From Streptomyces virginiae (GTDB taxonomy: Bacteria; Actinomycetota; Actinomycetes; Streptomycetales; Streptomycetaceae): DNA of 64,000 nucleotides. Below, one piece after another: positions 22,133 through 31,500 of the stretch. Within the stretch, counting starts at the first letter, position 1; every line of letters begins with the position of its first letter. Under the pieces are notes generated by a model. That model worked only from the letters and a program-made list of their open reading frames with translations, was not told the DNA's origin and did not search any database. The position numbers and the translations under genes are program-made. The DNA lies in assembly GCF_000720455.1 (NCBI RefSeq), contig NZ_JOAK01000009.1, forward strand, positions 124,001-188,000. The letters run 5' to 3'.

Positions 22133-23398
22133 TCAGAACCAGTTGACGGTGAGCGGGAACGCGGCCGTGACGGTCGTGCCCGTGGAGTCGGTCGCCGTCG
22201 CGGTGATCTGCACCGTGCCGACGGACCACGGCCTGCCGCTGATCCGGCCGCTGGTCGCGTCGACGCTCAGGCCCCAGGGCAGACCGGTGGCCGCGTACCG
22301 GACCGGTGGCCTGCCGCCGGTGGCGGTGAGCTGGACGGTGCAGGACTGGTTGAACTTGCAGGTCTGCGGACCCGGGTCGGCCAGCTTCAGACCACCCGCG
22401 GTCGGGGTCGGGGTCGGGGTGGGGGTGGGAGTCGAGGTAGGGGTCGGCGTCGGCGTGGGCTGCGTCGAGGTGTCGAACACCTCGCTGATCGGCTGGACGT
22501 TCGCCGCGTTGCCCGCGTGCGTCGCCGTACCGAAGAGGTCCTCGAAGGTCCGCAGCAGGTGGTGGTGGTTGAGGGCCGTGGCGTACTTGCCCGTCTTGAC
22601 CTTCGCGCCGTGGAAGACGGTCGCGATCTGGTTCGACCCCAGGTAGTTGTCCTCGTCCCAGGTCAGCACCAGCAGGCTGTTGTTGGCCTTCGCCCACTGC
22701 GCGTAGGCGTCGAGGTTGTTCCTCGTCCAGGTGTCCCCGGTGCCGACGGAGCACGAGTGCATGTCGTTGCACTGGTTGGGGACCACGAAGGACAGGTCGG
22801 GCAGCGCCGCGAAGTTGTTCTGCGGGAACTGCGTCCACGTTTTGCCCGTGTTCAGCGGCACGTTCTTGAAGGCGAACCACGGGTTGTGCTTCTGTGCGTA
22901 CTGGCCGTTCGTGCACGCCGTGGAACCCTCGCTCGGCAGGTCCTCGTTGTACGTCGCGAAGGTCTTGCCGGCCGCGATCAGCTCCTGGCCGAGGTTCGGC
23001 GCGGTCATCGACTGCGGGGTGTAGCAGCCGTCTCCCGTGATGCCCTGGGTGGATCCGGAGAAGAGGTTGAAGTAGTTCGGCTGGCTGGGGTGGGTGAGCG
23101 CCTTCATGCCGGTCAGGCTCGCGCCGCCGTTCGCCAGCTGGTTGATGTACGGGGCGTTCGCGCTGCCGATGATCTCCCCGTACTGCTTGTTCTCGTACAC
23201 CACCACCACGACGTGGTCGTAGGAGGGCAGGGCCGCCGCCGCGGCGGCCGCCGGAGCGGCCGAACGGTGCTCGGCGGCCTGGGAGTTGGCGACGGTGAAG
23301 GCACCGAGCAGGCCGAGCGTGCCGATGCCGGCGACGGCGGCGGACCACAGGGCGCGGCGTCTCGTGCGCGCCGCCGGTGAGGGTGGGTGCGTGGGCAT
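22133..23398 (-). CDS. Secreted phosphoesterase (acid-phosphatase/phospholipase-C family) with C-terminal Ig-like domain
   Basis: 421 residues. A signal peptide (RTRRRALWSAAVAGIGTLG...NSQA) is followed by a PF04185-type catalytic domain: YDHVVVVVYENKQYGEI, THPSQPNYFNLFSGSTQG, and LTWDEDN. A Thr-Pro linker (about residues 313-333) joins it to a putative Ig domain ending in NWF. Nearly the same linker and Ig domain end the unrelated protein at 41605-42858. AGGAG precedes the ATG. It probably acts on phosphate esters outside the cell; the Ig domain may bind cell surface or substrate. Confidence 0.88.
   Translation of the reverse strand: MPTHPPSPAARTRRRALWSAAVAGIGTLGLLGAFTVANSQAAEHRSAAPAAAAAAALPSYDHVVVVVYENKQYGEIIGSANAPYINQLANGGASLTGMKALTHPSQPNYFNLFSGSTQGITGDGCYTPQSMTAPNLGQELIAAGKTFATYNEDLPSEGSTACTNGQYAQKHNPWFAFKNVPLNTGKTWTQFPQNNFAALPDLSFVVPNQCNDMHSCSVGTGDTWTRNNLDAYAQWAKANNSLLVLTWDEDNYLGSNQIATVFHGAKVKTGKYATALNHHHLLRTFEDLFGTATHAGNAANVQPISEVFDTSTQPTPTPTPTSTPTPTPTPTPTAGGLKLADPGPQTCKFNQSCTVQLTATGGRPPVRYAATGLPWGLSVDATSGRISGRPWSVGTVQITATATDSTGTTVTAAFPLTVNWF
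22401..22460 (-). repeat. Thr-Pro codon repeat of the phosphoesterase linker
   Basis: A run of ACC/CCC-type codons on the minus strand encodes alternating Thr and Pro. It is a typical secreted-protein linker in actinomycetes and could slip during replication. Confidence 0.85.
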
Positions 23399-23412
23399 GG
23401 TGGATCTCCTCG

Positions 23413-23445
23413 TCGTTGTCGTCGGTGCTGTCGTTGTCGTCGGTG
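23413..23445. repeat. Direct repeat in the leader of the phosphoesterase gene
   Basis: The 15-mer TCGTTGTCGTCGGTG occurs at 23413-23427 and 23431-23445 (18-bp period), immediately upstream of the AGGAG of the phosphoesterase gene. It lies in the 85-nt gap after the lipid-synthase operon. Confidence 0.7.
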
Positions 23446-23483
23446 TGGTCGTCGGCGTCGTACGGGCCGGGTGATCGAGCGGG

Positions 23484-24386
23484 TCATTCCTCGCGTCGGG
23501 CCGCGCCGGCCACGGCGATGTTCAGGAACCGCGGCACGGGCCGCCCCCGGCCGCGGAAGTCCTCCGCGACCGCGGACCGCACCGCCGCCAGCCGTGCCTC
23601 GGGCAGCAGCACCAGCAGGCTCCGCCCCGGCCGCGGCCCGGGCGGCCACGCGCTCAGCGCCCCGGCCCGGCGGGCGCAGGACACCGCACGCGCCAGCTCC
23701 CGGGGGCGGTCCGCGGCCTCACCGCGCACGGCCATCAGCACCAGCCGTGCCCCCGAGGCCGCCGGGTCGAAGGCGACGTACCGCCGCCGCCGCTGCCGTG
23801 CGCCCAGCAGCAGGGCCCTGCCGCGCCGGGCGTGGAACACCGCCCGGCGCAGGCCGTCGTCCCCCTCCGGCAGGGCCCCGGCCAGCAGCCGGGCCAGGAA
23901 CGCGCGGTCGGGTCGCTCGCCCGCCGCCGCGTGCACGTCGGCCACCGCCAGCGCCACCGCGCAGTCGGCCGGTTCCGCCGTCGCCAGTCCGGCGGCCCCC
24001 GTGAGCGAGCCCTGCACGTGCAGGTCCGTCCCGCCGCGGCCGTACCCGGCGCGCGCCAGGGCGCGCAGTACGGTGTACGGCCGGACGGCCCAGGCGGGAG
24101 CGTCGGGCAGCGGCCCGGACAGGGTGAGCGGCAGGTCGCAACTGTCCGCCGGATGAGCGAGGGAACTGAGCCGCACCAGGCCGTCGTCGCGGGGGGCCGC
24201 TGCGGCGGCCGTCGGCCAGCCGGCCGCGGCGACGAGCCCCGGGGAACCGAGCCGGAAGGCGTACGGTGCGCTCCACACCGCGGCGGGGGGCCGGCCGTGT
24301 GCGGCCTCCAGGGCGTACGCGACCAGACGGAACAGCGGATCGGCGGTGGCCCGCCGAGCCAGGTCGCCTCCGGCGCCGCCGGTCAC
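23484..24386 (-). CDS. Galactokinase-like (GHMP superfamily) protein with degenerate motifs
   Basis: 300 residues; real galactokinases have about 390. Layout and wording follow galactokinase (WAVRPYTVLRALARAGYGRGGTDLHVQGSLTGAAGLATAEPADCAVALAV). The sugar-binding GRVNLIGEHTDY motif is reduced to APYAFRLGSPGLV and the ATP loop PxGAGLSSSAA to LTGAAGLATAEPA, so kinase activity is doubtful. GTG 24386 overlaps the stop of the methyltransferase (GTGA), so the two are translationally coupled. It is the last gene of the lipid-synthase operon. A role in sugar supply or regulation is inference. Confidence 0.7.
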   Translation of the reverse strand: MTGGAGGDLARRATADPLFRLVAYALEAAHGRPPAAVWSAPYAFRLGSPGLVAAAGWPTAAAAAPRDDGLVRLSSLAHPADSCDLPLTLSGPLPDAPAWAVRPYTVLRALARAGYGRGGTDLHVQGSLTGAAGLATAEPADCAVALAVADVHAAAGERPDRAFLARLLAGALPEGDDGLRRAVFHARRGRALLLGARQRRRRYVAFDPAASGARLVLMAVRGEAADRPRELARAVSCARRAGALSAWPPGPRPGRSLLVLLPEARLAAVRSAVAEDFRGRGRPVPRFLNIAVAGAARREE

Positions 24387-26245
24387 CGGGTGTCCTTCCG
24401 GGCCAGCAGGCGGTAGGCGTTGCCGCCGTCCGTGCGGCGGGCGGCCGCCGTGCGCAGGGTGTCCAGTGCCGCCGCGGCCGCGAAGCACGGCAGCGCCGCC
24501 AGCCGTACGGCTTGGGCCAGGGCCCGGGTCCGGCGGGTGGCCGGCGGGCCCCACGGCCGGTCCGGGTCGGGGGCCAGCCGCGTCGCCGTCAGGGCCACCG
24601 CGCCGAAGAAGTCGTTGCCCTGGTGGGCCGGCCCGTGTTCCTCGGCGACGACGGTGAACCCCCGGTCGGCCAGCGCCTCGCGCAGGTTCGCGGCGGGGGC
24701 GAGGTGCTGGTGCTGCGGCTGGAACCAGGGCAGCCAGGCCGGGCCGAGGAGCCGCGCCATCCGCGACTCCGGGTCGGGCAGCTCGATCGCCAGGAACCCG
24801 CCGGGGGCGAGGACGGCGGCCGCCGCGTCCAGTTCGGCCAGCGGATCCCGGGTGTGCTCCAGGTAGTGGTACATGCTGACCACCTCGTACTGGCCCGCCA
24901 GCTTCGGGGCGAACTCCGGGAACTGCCCCTGGTATCCGGTCTCCACCCAGCCGCGCCGCTCCGCCTCCCGGACCCCGTCGCCCATGTCCAGCCCGTCGAA
25001 CCGGGTACGCGGCCACACGGCCCGCGCCGCGTTGCAGAAGTGCCCGTGCCCGGTGCCGACGTCGAGCCAGGACACCGGTTCCGCGTGGGGGAGGAGCATC
25101 TCGGCGCGCCCCCGGTAGGCGGCGCCCAGCCTGCCGAAGACCGTGCCGGCCCCCTCGCCGCCGCGCCCGTCGTAGAAGTCGCGGTAGTAGAACTCCAGCC
25201 CCTCCGGGGTCAGCCGGGGGTTCTGGAAGACGTGCCCGCAGTCCCCGCACCGCTCCAGGGTGAACCGGCCGGGCTTGCCCTGGAGCAGGTCGGGCACCCG
25301 GACGCGGACCGACAGCCGGGCGGAGCCGCACCACGGGCAGTCCGGGCGGCGCGCCTCCAGGAAGCGGTCGGTGCCCGCGGCCAGGTCCTCCCGGTAGGCG
25401 GCCGCCCGCGCGGCGTCGGGAGCGTCGTCCCGCCCGGCCGCCCGGGCCGCCCCGGCCGTACGCAGACCCGCCCTGAGGGAGCGCACCGGCCTGGCGGCGG
25501 TCGCCCGGGCCAGATCGGCCGGCCGCAGCGGCGAGCCGGACCCGCCCAGCACCAGGTACGGCTGGAGCCAGTACAGCCCGGCCGCGGCCGCCCCCCACCG
25601 GCCCTGGCGTACGGCGACACCCGCCAGCAGCGCCAGCCCGCCCAGCTGTGCGGCGGCCAGCGCGCCCGGCGGCAGCCCCTGGGCCCGCAGCTCCGCGGCG
25701 CGCGCCGGGCCGCCGGGGTCCCCGGGACCTCCGCAGCTCAGGCCGGGGGCGACGGCCAGCCCCGTCGTGTCGGCGGCGTACTCCTTCAAACGGCGCGTCA
25801 GCGCCAGCAGTTCCGCCGGGTCCGGGCGCGGACCGCCCGGATCCACCCCGGCCCGCTCCAGCACCTCCTCGGTGACGAGGACGGCGAAGCCGGCCCCGCG
25901 CCCCTCACCCAGCCGGTCCCACCGGTAGCGCGCGGGGTCGACCAGCCGCAGCAGCCCCAGCGCCCGCTCGGCGGCCAGGTCCGCGGGCAGCAGGTCCAGC
26001 ACCCGCAGCCCTTCCCCCTCCGCGTACGCGCAGGCGGCGAGGAAGGTCGCCGGATCGGGTTCGACCCCGCGGGCGGTCAGCAGCCGCCACCCGGCGGGCC
26101 GCGGCACCCCGGCCGACGTGCGCGGGACCACCGGCAGCACGGGCAGGTCCCGCAGCCGGAACGCGGCCCGTACGGTGCCCGCACCGAGGGCGGCCAGTAA
26201 CACCGCGGAGGTCCAGCGGACCCCGGAGAGCGGAGGGTGCGTCAT
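24383..26245 (-). CDS. Two-part protein: unknown membrane-associated N-terminus plus zinc-knuckle SAM methyltransferase
   Basis: 620 residues from ATG 26245, which overlaps the glycosyltransferase stop (ATGA). Residues 1-290 include hydrophobic segments (VLLAALGAGTVRAAF; LAAAQLGGLALLAGVAV) and match nothing I recognise. From about residue 300 a zinc knuckle (CPWCGS...CGDCGHVFQNP) introduces a class I methyltransferase with motif I WLDVGTGHGHF (about residue 393) and YHYLEHTRDP. Such knuckle-type enzymes often modify sugars or carrier-bound acyl chains. In this operon methylation of the lipid or its sugar is the likely job, by context only. Confidence 0.78.
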   Translation of the reverse strand: MTHPPLSGVRWTSAVLLAALGAGTVRAAFRLRDLPVLPVVPRTSAGVPRPAGWRLLTARGVEPDPATFLAACAYAEGEGLRVLDLLPADLAAERALGLLRLVDPARYRWDRLGEGRGAGFAVLVTEEVLERAGVDPGGPRPDPAELLALTRRLKEYAADTTGLAVAPGLSCGGPGDPGGPARAAELRAQGLPPGALAAAQLGGLALLAGVAVRQGRWGAAAAGLYWLQPYLVLGGSGSPLRPADLARATAARPVRSLRAGLRTAGAARAAGRDDAPDAARAAAYREDLAAGTDRFLEARRPDCPWCGSARLSVRVRVPDLLQGKPGRFTLERCGDCGHVFQNPRLTPEGLEFYYRDFYDGRGGEGAGTVFGRLGAAYRGRAEMLLPHAEPVSWLDVGTGHGHFCNAARAVWPRTRFDGLDMGDGVREAERRGWVETGYQGQFPEFAPKLAGQYEVVSMYHYLEHTRDPLAELDAAAAVLAPGGFLAIELPDPESRMARLLGPAWLPWFQPQHQHLAPAANLREALADRGFTVVAEEHGPAHQGNDFFGAVALTATRLAPDPDRPWGPPATRRTRALAQAVRLAALPCFAAAAALDTLRTAAARRTDGGNAYRLLARKDTR

Positions 26246-27411
26246 GTCAGCTTCTCCAACCGGTCGGCCGCGGCGGCGGCCCCGCCCGCCGCGGCGAATG
26301 AGGCCTGAATCCGCCGGGCGGCCCGGCGGTGGCCGGGGTCGTCCAGTACGGAGGTGAGCGCGTCGCGCAGTTCCTCGGCCCGCGTCCTGCCGAACCGCAC
26401 CCGGATCCCCGCCCCGGCCTCGACGACCTGACGGGCCACGATCGGCTGGTCGTCCCGGATGGGGGCGACGACCAGGGGCAGTCCGTGCGCGAGGGCCTCG
26501 CAGACGGTGTTGTGCCCGGCATGGCACACCACCGCGTCCAGGTGCGGCAGCAGCGCCGGCTGCGGGACGCTCTCCTGGAGCAGCACGTGGTCCGGCACCT
26601 CCCCGACCAGTGAGGGGGGCGCCGCCAGGACCAACTGGACGTCGTCGGCGAGCCGTTCGGCGGCGCCCAGTACCGCGTCGTAGAACCGGCTCCCGGCCTC
26701 CTGGTTGAGGGTGCCGAGGGAGACCAGCACCCGCCGGCGCCCCGGGTCCAGGCGCCGCCAGGGGAAACCGGCCGGGGCCGGGCGGGCCCCGAACGCCGGA
26801 CCGACGTACGCGTGGTGCGGGGGGAAGTCACCGGTCGTTCCGACCAGTTCGGGGGTGGAGAAGACCAGCACCAGTCGCTCGGAGAACCGCGGGTCCCACT
26901 CCGGCCGCTCCCGGCCCGCGCCGTACTCGGCGAGCAGGCCGGCGATCTGCCCGGCCACCCACTCCCCGACCTTCGGGAAGTCCGCGAAGGGACGGGTCAG
27001 TTCGGCCGAGGTGCTGGCGGACGTCGCCCAGGGGACGCCGAGCCGACGGGCGACCAGCGGTCCGGCCAGCGCCTGCTGGTCGGCGACCACCACATCCGGT
27101 CCGAAGGTGCGCACGGCCCGCTCCACGCCCGGCACCATCGCCCGGGCCAGCGGCACCAGCGCCTCCTCCCACAGGAACCGCAGCGCACCCACCCCGCGCA
27201 GGTCCCGCCAGCGCTCGTGGAGCGCCGTGTACGCGCCGCCCGCCTCCTCGCCGGCGGGCAGGACCCGGGCCTGTGCCGGCAGCAGCCGGGTGAGCGCGGC
27301 GGCCGGTCCGGTCCAGGCGACCTCGTGTCCCCTGGAGGCGAGTTCGGCCCCCACGGCCACGGTCGGATTGACGTGCCCCGCCAGCGGCGGCACGGTGAAC
27401 AGCACCCTCAC
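26242..27411 (-). CDS. GT1-family glycosyltransferase (UGT/macrolide-glycosyltransferase type)
   Basis: 389 residues; GTG 27411 overlaps the hydrolase stop. The N-terminal acceptor domain begins VLFTVPPLAGHVNPTVAVG, and the donor site near residue 289 reads VVCHAGHNTVCEALAHGLPLVVAPIRDDQ, the actinomycete version of the UGT signature. These inverting enzymes transfer a sugar from an NDP-sugar to a small hydrophobic acceptor. The position inside the synthase operon suggests the polyketide or lipid product is glycosylated. Confidence 0.9.
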   Translation of the reverse strand: MRVLFTVPPLAGHVNPTVAVGAELASRGHEVAWTGPAAALTRLLPAQARVLPAGEEAGGAYTALHERWRDLRGVGALRFLWEEALVPLARAMVPGVERAVRTFGPDVVVADQQALAGPLVARRLGVPWATSASTSAELTRPFADFPKVGEWVAGQIAGLLAEYGAGRERPEWDPRFSERLVLVFSTPELVGTTGDFPPHHAYVGPAFGARPAPAGFPWRRLDPGRRRVLVSLGTLNQEAGSRFYDAVLGAAERLADDVQLVLAAPPSLVGEVPDHVLLQESVPQPALLPHLDAVVCHAGHNTVCEALAHGLPLVVAPIRDDQPIVARQVVEAGAGIRVRFGRTRAEELRDALTSVLDDPGHRRAARRIQASFAAAGGAAAAADRLEKLT

Positions 27412-28256
27412 GGGACCAGAGCTCCCACCCGCGGCCGGACCGCCGCCGCAGCCGTCGGCGTCGCCGTCACTGTCGCGGCGACATGGGCGAGCACGGCTTC
27501 CCGCAGGACCCCGCTGCTCTCCTTGAGGACGTCGTGCCCCAGGTCCGGCAGGATCCGCAGTTCGCAGCGCGGTGCGTGACGGGCCAGCTCCCGCGCCCCG
27601 GGCACCAGCTCGGAGTGCTCCCCGCAGACGATCAGGGCCGGGCAGCCCAGCCGGGCGTAGTCGGCCGGGGTGAAGGGGCGGCTCGCGGCGACGTCGTCGA
27701 TGAGCGACGTGCGGTTGAGGAGGGCGTCGGCGATGGCCGTCAGGTTGGCGGCCTTGCGCAGGCGCAGGGTGCGCAGCTCCGCGGGCACGGGACTGTCCTC
27801 CAGGCTGAGGGCGGCGGCCGACAGGGTGTCCACCATGTTCTCCACCCAGGCTCCGCCGAGCGGGGGTTCGAGGAGGGTGAGACCGCTGACGAGGCCGGGC
27901 CGGGCCAGCGCGGCGTGCAGGGCGAGGGTCCCGCCGTAGCTGTTGCCGACCAGGTGCACGCGGCGGTGACCCAGGCCGAGCGCGCCGAGCAGCGCGAACA
28001 GGTCGCGTACGGCGGTGCGGCTGTCGTAGCCGGTGGCCGGGCGTTCGGTTCGGCCGTGGCCGCGCAGGTCGTAGAGGACGACCTCGTGACCGGACCTGGC
28101 CACCGGTACGGCCAGCGGGCAGTAGAAGGAGGAGAGGTTGTCGACGACCAGGCCGTGCAGGAACACCACGACGGGACGGTCGGGGGCGTCGGCGCCGGCG
28201 GCGGCCGGGAGCCTCTGGACGTGGAAGCGGAGGGAGTTCGCGGGGACGACGGCCAT
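27408..28256 (-). CDS. Alpha/beta hydrolase, candidate thioesterase or tailoring hydrolase
   Basis: 282 residues. The nucleophile elbow is GNSYGG, the oxyanion strand VVVFLHGLVVDN, and the C-terminal histidine lies in LPDLGHDV, with an acidic candidate in VCGEHSELV. It starts 7 nt after the ACP stop and overlaps the next gene by four bases. Neither synthase ends in a thioesterase, so release of the acyl chain from the carrier protein is a reasonable guess. Confidence 0.85.
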   Translation of the reverse strand: MAVVPANSLRFHVQRLPAAAGADAPDRPVVVFLHGLVVDNLSSFYCPLAVPVARSGHEVVLYDLRGHGRTERPATGYDSRTAVRDLFALLGALGLGHRRVHLVGNSYGGTLALHAALARPGLVSGLTLLEPPLGGAWVENMVDTLSAAALSLEDSPVPAELRTLRLRKAANLTAIADALLNRTSLIDDVAASRPFTPADYARLGCPALIVCGEHSELVPGARELARHAPRCELRILPDLGHDVLKESSGVLREAVLAHVAATVTATPTAAAAVRPRVGALVP

Positions 28257-28263
28257 GGCGGGC

Positions 28264-28584
28264 TCAGCCGGCCGACGCGGACGGGCCGCCCGCCGAGACC
28301 CGGGCCAGGGAGGTCCGGGTGATCCGGCCGATGTGGGAGACGAGTTCGCCGACGGACATGGCCAGGATGGCGTCCATGTCCTTCTCCGCGAGGAAGCCCA
28401 TCAGGTCCACGTCGGCGCCGTAGCGATGGTGGAGCAGCTCGGCGAGCGCGACGAACTCCACGCTCTCCAGGGCGAGGTCCTCGTTGAACGTCGTCTTCAT
28501 CGTGACCTCCTCCGCGAGGAGGTACTCGTCGCCGACGATCTCCACGAGCATGCCGGTGATCTCGGCGAGGATGTCAGTTGCCAT
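28264..28584 (-). CDS. Free-standing acyl carrier protein
   Basis: 106 residues. The phosphopantetheine site is the serine of DLALESVEFVALAELL, in the usual position at the start of helix II. The start lies inside the end of the second synthase gene (11-nt overlap). The chain is longer than a typical 80-residue ACP, with an Ala/Gly/Ser-rich tail. It may carry the chain between the two synthases or accept the finished product. Confidence 0.88.
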   Translation of the reverse strand: MATDILAEITGMLVEIVGDEYLLAEEVTMKTTFNEDLALESVEFVALAELLHHRYGADVDLMGFLAEKDMDAILAMSVGELVSHIGRITRTSLARVSAGGPSASAG

Positions 28585-31500
28585 GACGGGTCTCCGTGAG
28601 GTGGAAGGGGACGGCGGGCGGCGCCGCCGAGGGGTGGGGGGTCCAGGCGACGACGTGATCGGGCGGTGTGTCGGCGAGCGGGCCGTCGGGGCCCGGGAGG
28701 ACGGTGGTGCGGACCGGGTACGGGGTGCCGTCGGGGGACGTCACGACCAGCCCACCGGAATCCGGATCGCCGGCCACCCGCCAGTCCCGGGGCCGGCCGC
28801 CCAGCCCGGTGCCGGCCGCCTTCGCGGCGGCCTCCTTGGCGCACCACAGCGCGGTCAGCGCGGCCGGCAGGCCCGTGTCCCCATGAGCGGCCGGCCGTCC
28901 GGCGGGCTGCGCGGCTGGACTCTCGGCGAGCCGTTCGGCGAGGCGGAGTTCGTCCGGTCCGAGAGCGATCCGGACCAGCGCGTCCGGGTCGGCGGTCACC
29001 GACTCGACGTCGATGCCGACCGGGCGGCCGGGGTGGGCGAGGGCGACCGCGATCCGGTCCTTGTGGGAGATCGACAGCCGGAAGCCGCGGGTCAGCGGCC
29101 CCTCGGCCACCGGCCGGCCGGCGGGGTCGTTGCCGACCGGCACCTCGGCCGGGAACACCGGCCCGGCCCCGCCGTCCCACAGCAGCCCGCGCAGCGCGTC
29201 CTTGGCCGCGATCCGGCCCAGCAGCCAGGGCGCCCGGGCCCGCGGCGCCAGCCGCTCGTAGACCTCCCGCTCGGCGGCGCCGAGGTAGCGGCGCATCACC
29301 AGCTCCTGCGAGGCGGGATCGCTCCAGCGGCGGCGGGCCAGGCACCAGCCCTCGGGCCGGGGCTCGCCGATGCCGCAGACCTCCGGGGTGAACTTCATCG
29401 GCCAGACCCGCTCGTCGGCGCCGAAGCGGCGGTACGTCCACCCCTCGATCCGGGCCCACACCCCGCCGCCGGGCCCGCGCAGCTCGACGTCCCCGCGTAC
29501 GGTGACGTCCTGCACGGCACGGATCCTGGCGGTCGCCGTGATCAGCTCCGGCGGGGCGGGAGGCGGGCCGTAGAAGCGGATGCGGTCCACGCTCGCCGGG
29601 AACACCAGCCGGTCCACCGGGAGCCGCAGCTGCATCCAGTGCCCGAAGAGCTGCCCGGCGGCGTCGAGGAGCGCACCCGGGTCGGGCAGGGCCCGCAGCA
29701 CGCCGTGGATGCCGTCCGCGCCGACGGTGCGGACCTCGTGGACCCCGGCGAAACGCGGCCCGTGGAACATCCACCGGTCCCGGTAGAGGGCCGCCGCGCT
29801 CACGGGGGCCGGGCCGGCGTCGCGCAGCGGCGTGCCGTCGGGGGAGGGCGGCGCCCCGTACCGTTCGCCGAACAGCACGACCACCGAGGCGTACTCGCCG
29901 AGCGTGACGCGCATCCGGCCGGGCCCGTCCGGGCGGACGGAGACCCGGACCTCGACGGCCGGTTCGACGGCGAGCCACCGCAGGGCCCGTACGTCCTCGT
30001 AGCCGACGACGGCGAGGCCGGCCGGGGCGTACCGCCGGGCGGCGTCGGCGGCCAGCTCCAGCATGGTGGTCATGGGCACGACGGGGAACCGGTCGGAGTC
30101 CTCGGCCCAGTCGTCGGGCTGCAGGTACACGCAGTGGTCGCGCACGTAGGGCAGCGCGGCGAGGGAGAGCCGCGACGTCCGCGTCCCGCCGTGGGCCGCC
30201 GCCCCGCCCCCCGGCCACGCCCCCGGGCCCCGGCCCGCTGCGGATGCCGCCCAGGCCTCGGTCACGGCCCGGGCGGCCGCGTCGCTGTCGGCGAGCACGG
30301 CGTCCAGCGCGGACAGCAGCACCGGCCGGTCCACGGGCGGCGCGACCGGGGCGGGGGCAGGGGCAGAGGCCGGCGCCGGGGCGAGGAGTCCGGCCAGGGA
30401 GGCCCGGGCCGACGCGCCCAGCCGCACCAACGGCGATCCGAGGTCCAGGGGGACGGCCCGGCCCGTACCGGCGCCCGCGGGGCGGTCCGGTACGGCGGCG
30501 CCGACCGGGGACCGGCCTCCCCGGGCCCCGGCTGACACCCGGGCCCCTGGGCGGTCGCGGGGCCCGGCCCCGGCCCCGGCCTCGGGCCCCGTCGAGCCTC
30601 CCACGGGGAATACCGCGTGGCCCTCCGTCCAGAGGGCGGCGCGGGTGCGGTCGAGGGCCGCGAGTCCGCCGAGCCGGGGCGAGGAGGTGGACACCGACAG
30701 GTGGGGGCGGTCGCGGAGGGTGTCCTCGACGAAGCCGTGCAGGCTCCCCGGCCCCAGGGTGACGAAGGTCCGCACGCCCTGCTCCTCGTACAGGGCCACC
30801 GTGAGCTCGCGGAAGCGGACCGGCTCCAGCAGGTGCCGCACCACCAGGTCCCGCACGTCCTGCGGGGCCGAGGGGAACGGAGCGCACGTCGTCGCCGACC
30901 ACACCGGGAGGGCGCCGGGACCGAGCGGCAGCCGGTCGAAGGCCGCACGGACCTGGCCGAGGTACGGCTCCCACATCGGGGTGTGGAAACCCGAACGGAA
31001 CGGCAGCTCCTGACCGAGGACCCCGTCGGTCCGCAGGCGGGCGACGACGGCCGCCACCTGGTCCGGATCGCCGCAGACCACCGACTGGTGCGGGCAGTTG
31101 TCATGACTGACCACCACCCGGTCCATGCCGTGCAGCGCGGCCCGCGCCCGCGGCGCGCCGCAGCCCAGCGCCGCGTACACGAGGTCCGGGACCCGCAGGT
31201 CGCCCGGCCGCAGCGAGTCCAGGAAGGTGTCGGCCGCCTCCTGCGGATACATGCCTGCGGCCACCATCGCCGCCCACTCGCCCAGGCTGTGGCCCGCCAG
31301 TACGTCGGCCTCGATGCCGAGGGCCGGCAGGACCCGGGCGAAGAACCGGCCGGTCGCGATCGCGTCCAGGGCCCGTTCCATGAGCGACGCACCACGGGTG
31401 AGCCGGGGCGGCGCCAGTGCGAACCGCTCCGCGACGTCGTCGACCACCGGCGCGAACTCCGGCTCCAGGCCGGGAAACAGGAACGCCACCCGGCCGCCCA

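Noticed and set aside
22401..22460. Regular repeat that could be taken for a small array
   Set aside because: It is in frame and encodes the Thr-Pro linker of a secreted protein; there are no spacers as in CRISPR.
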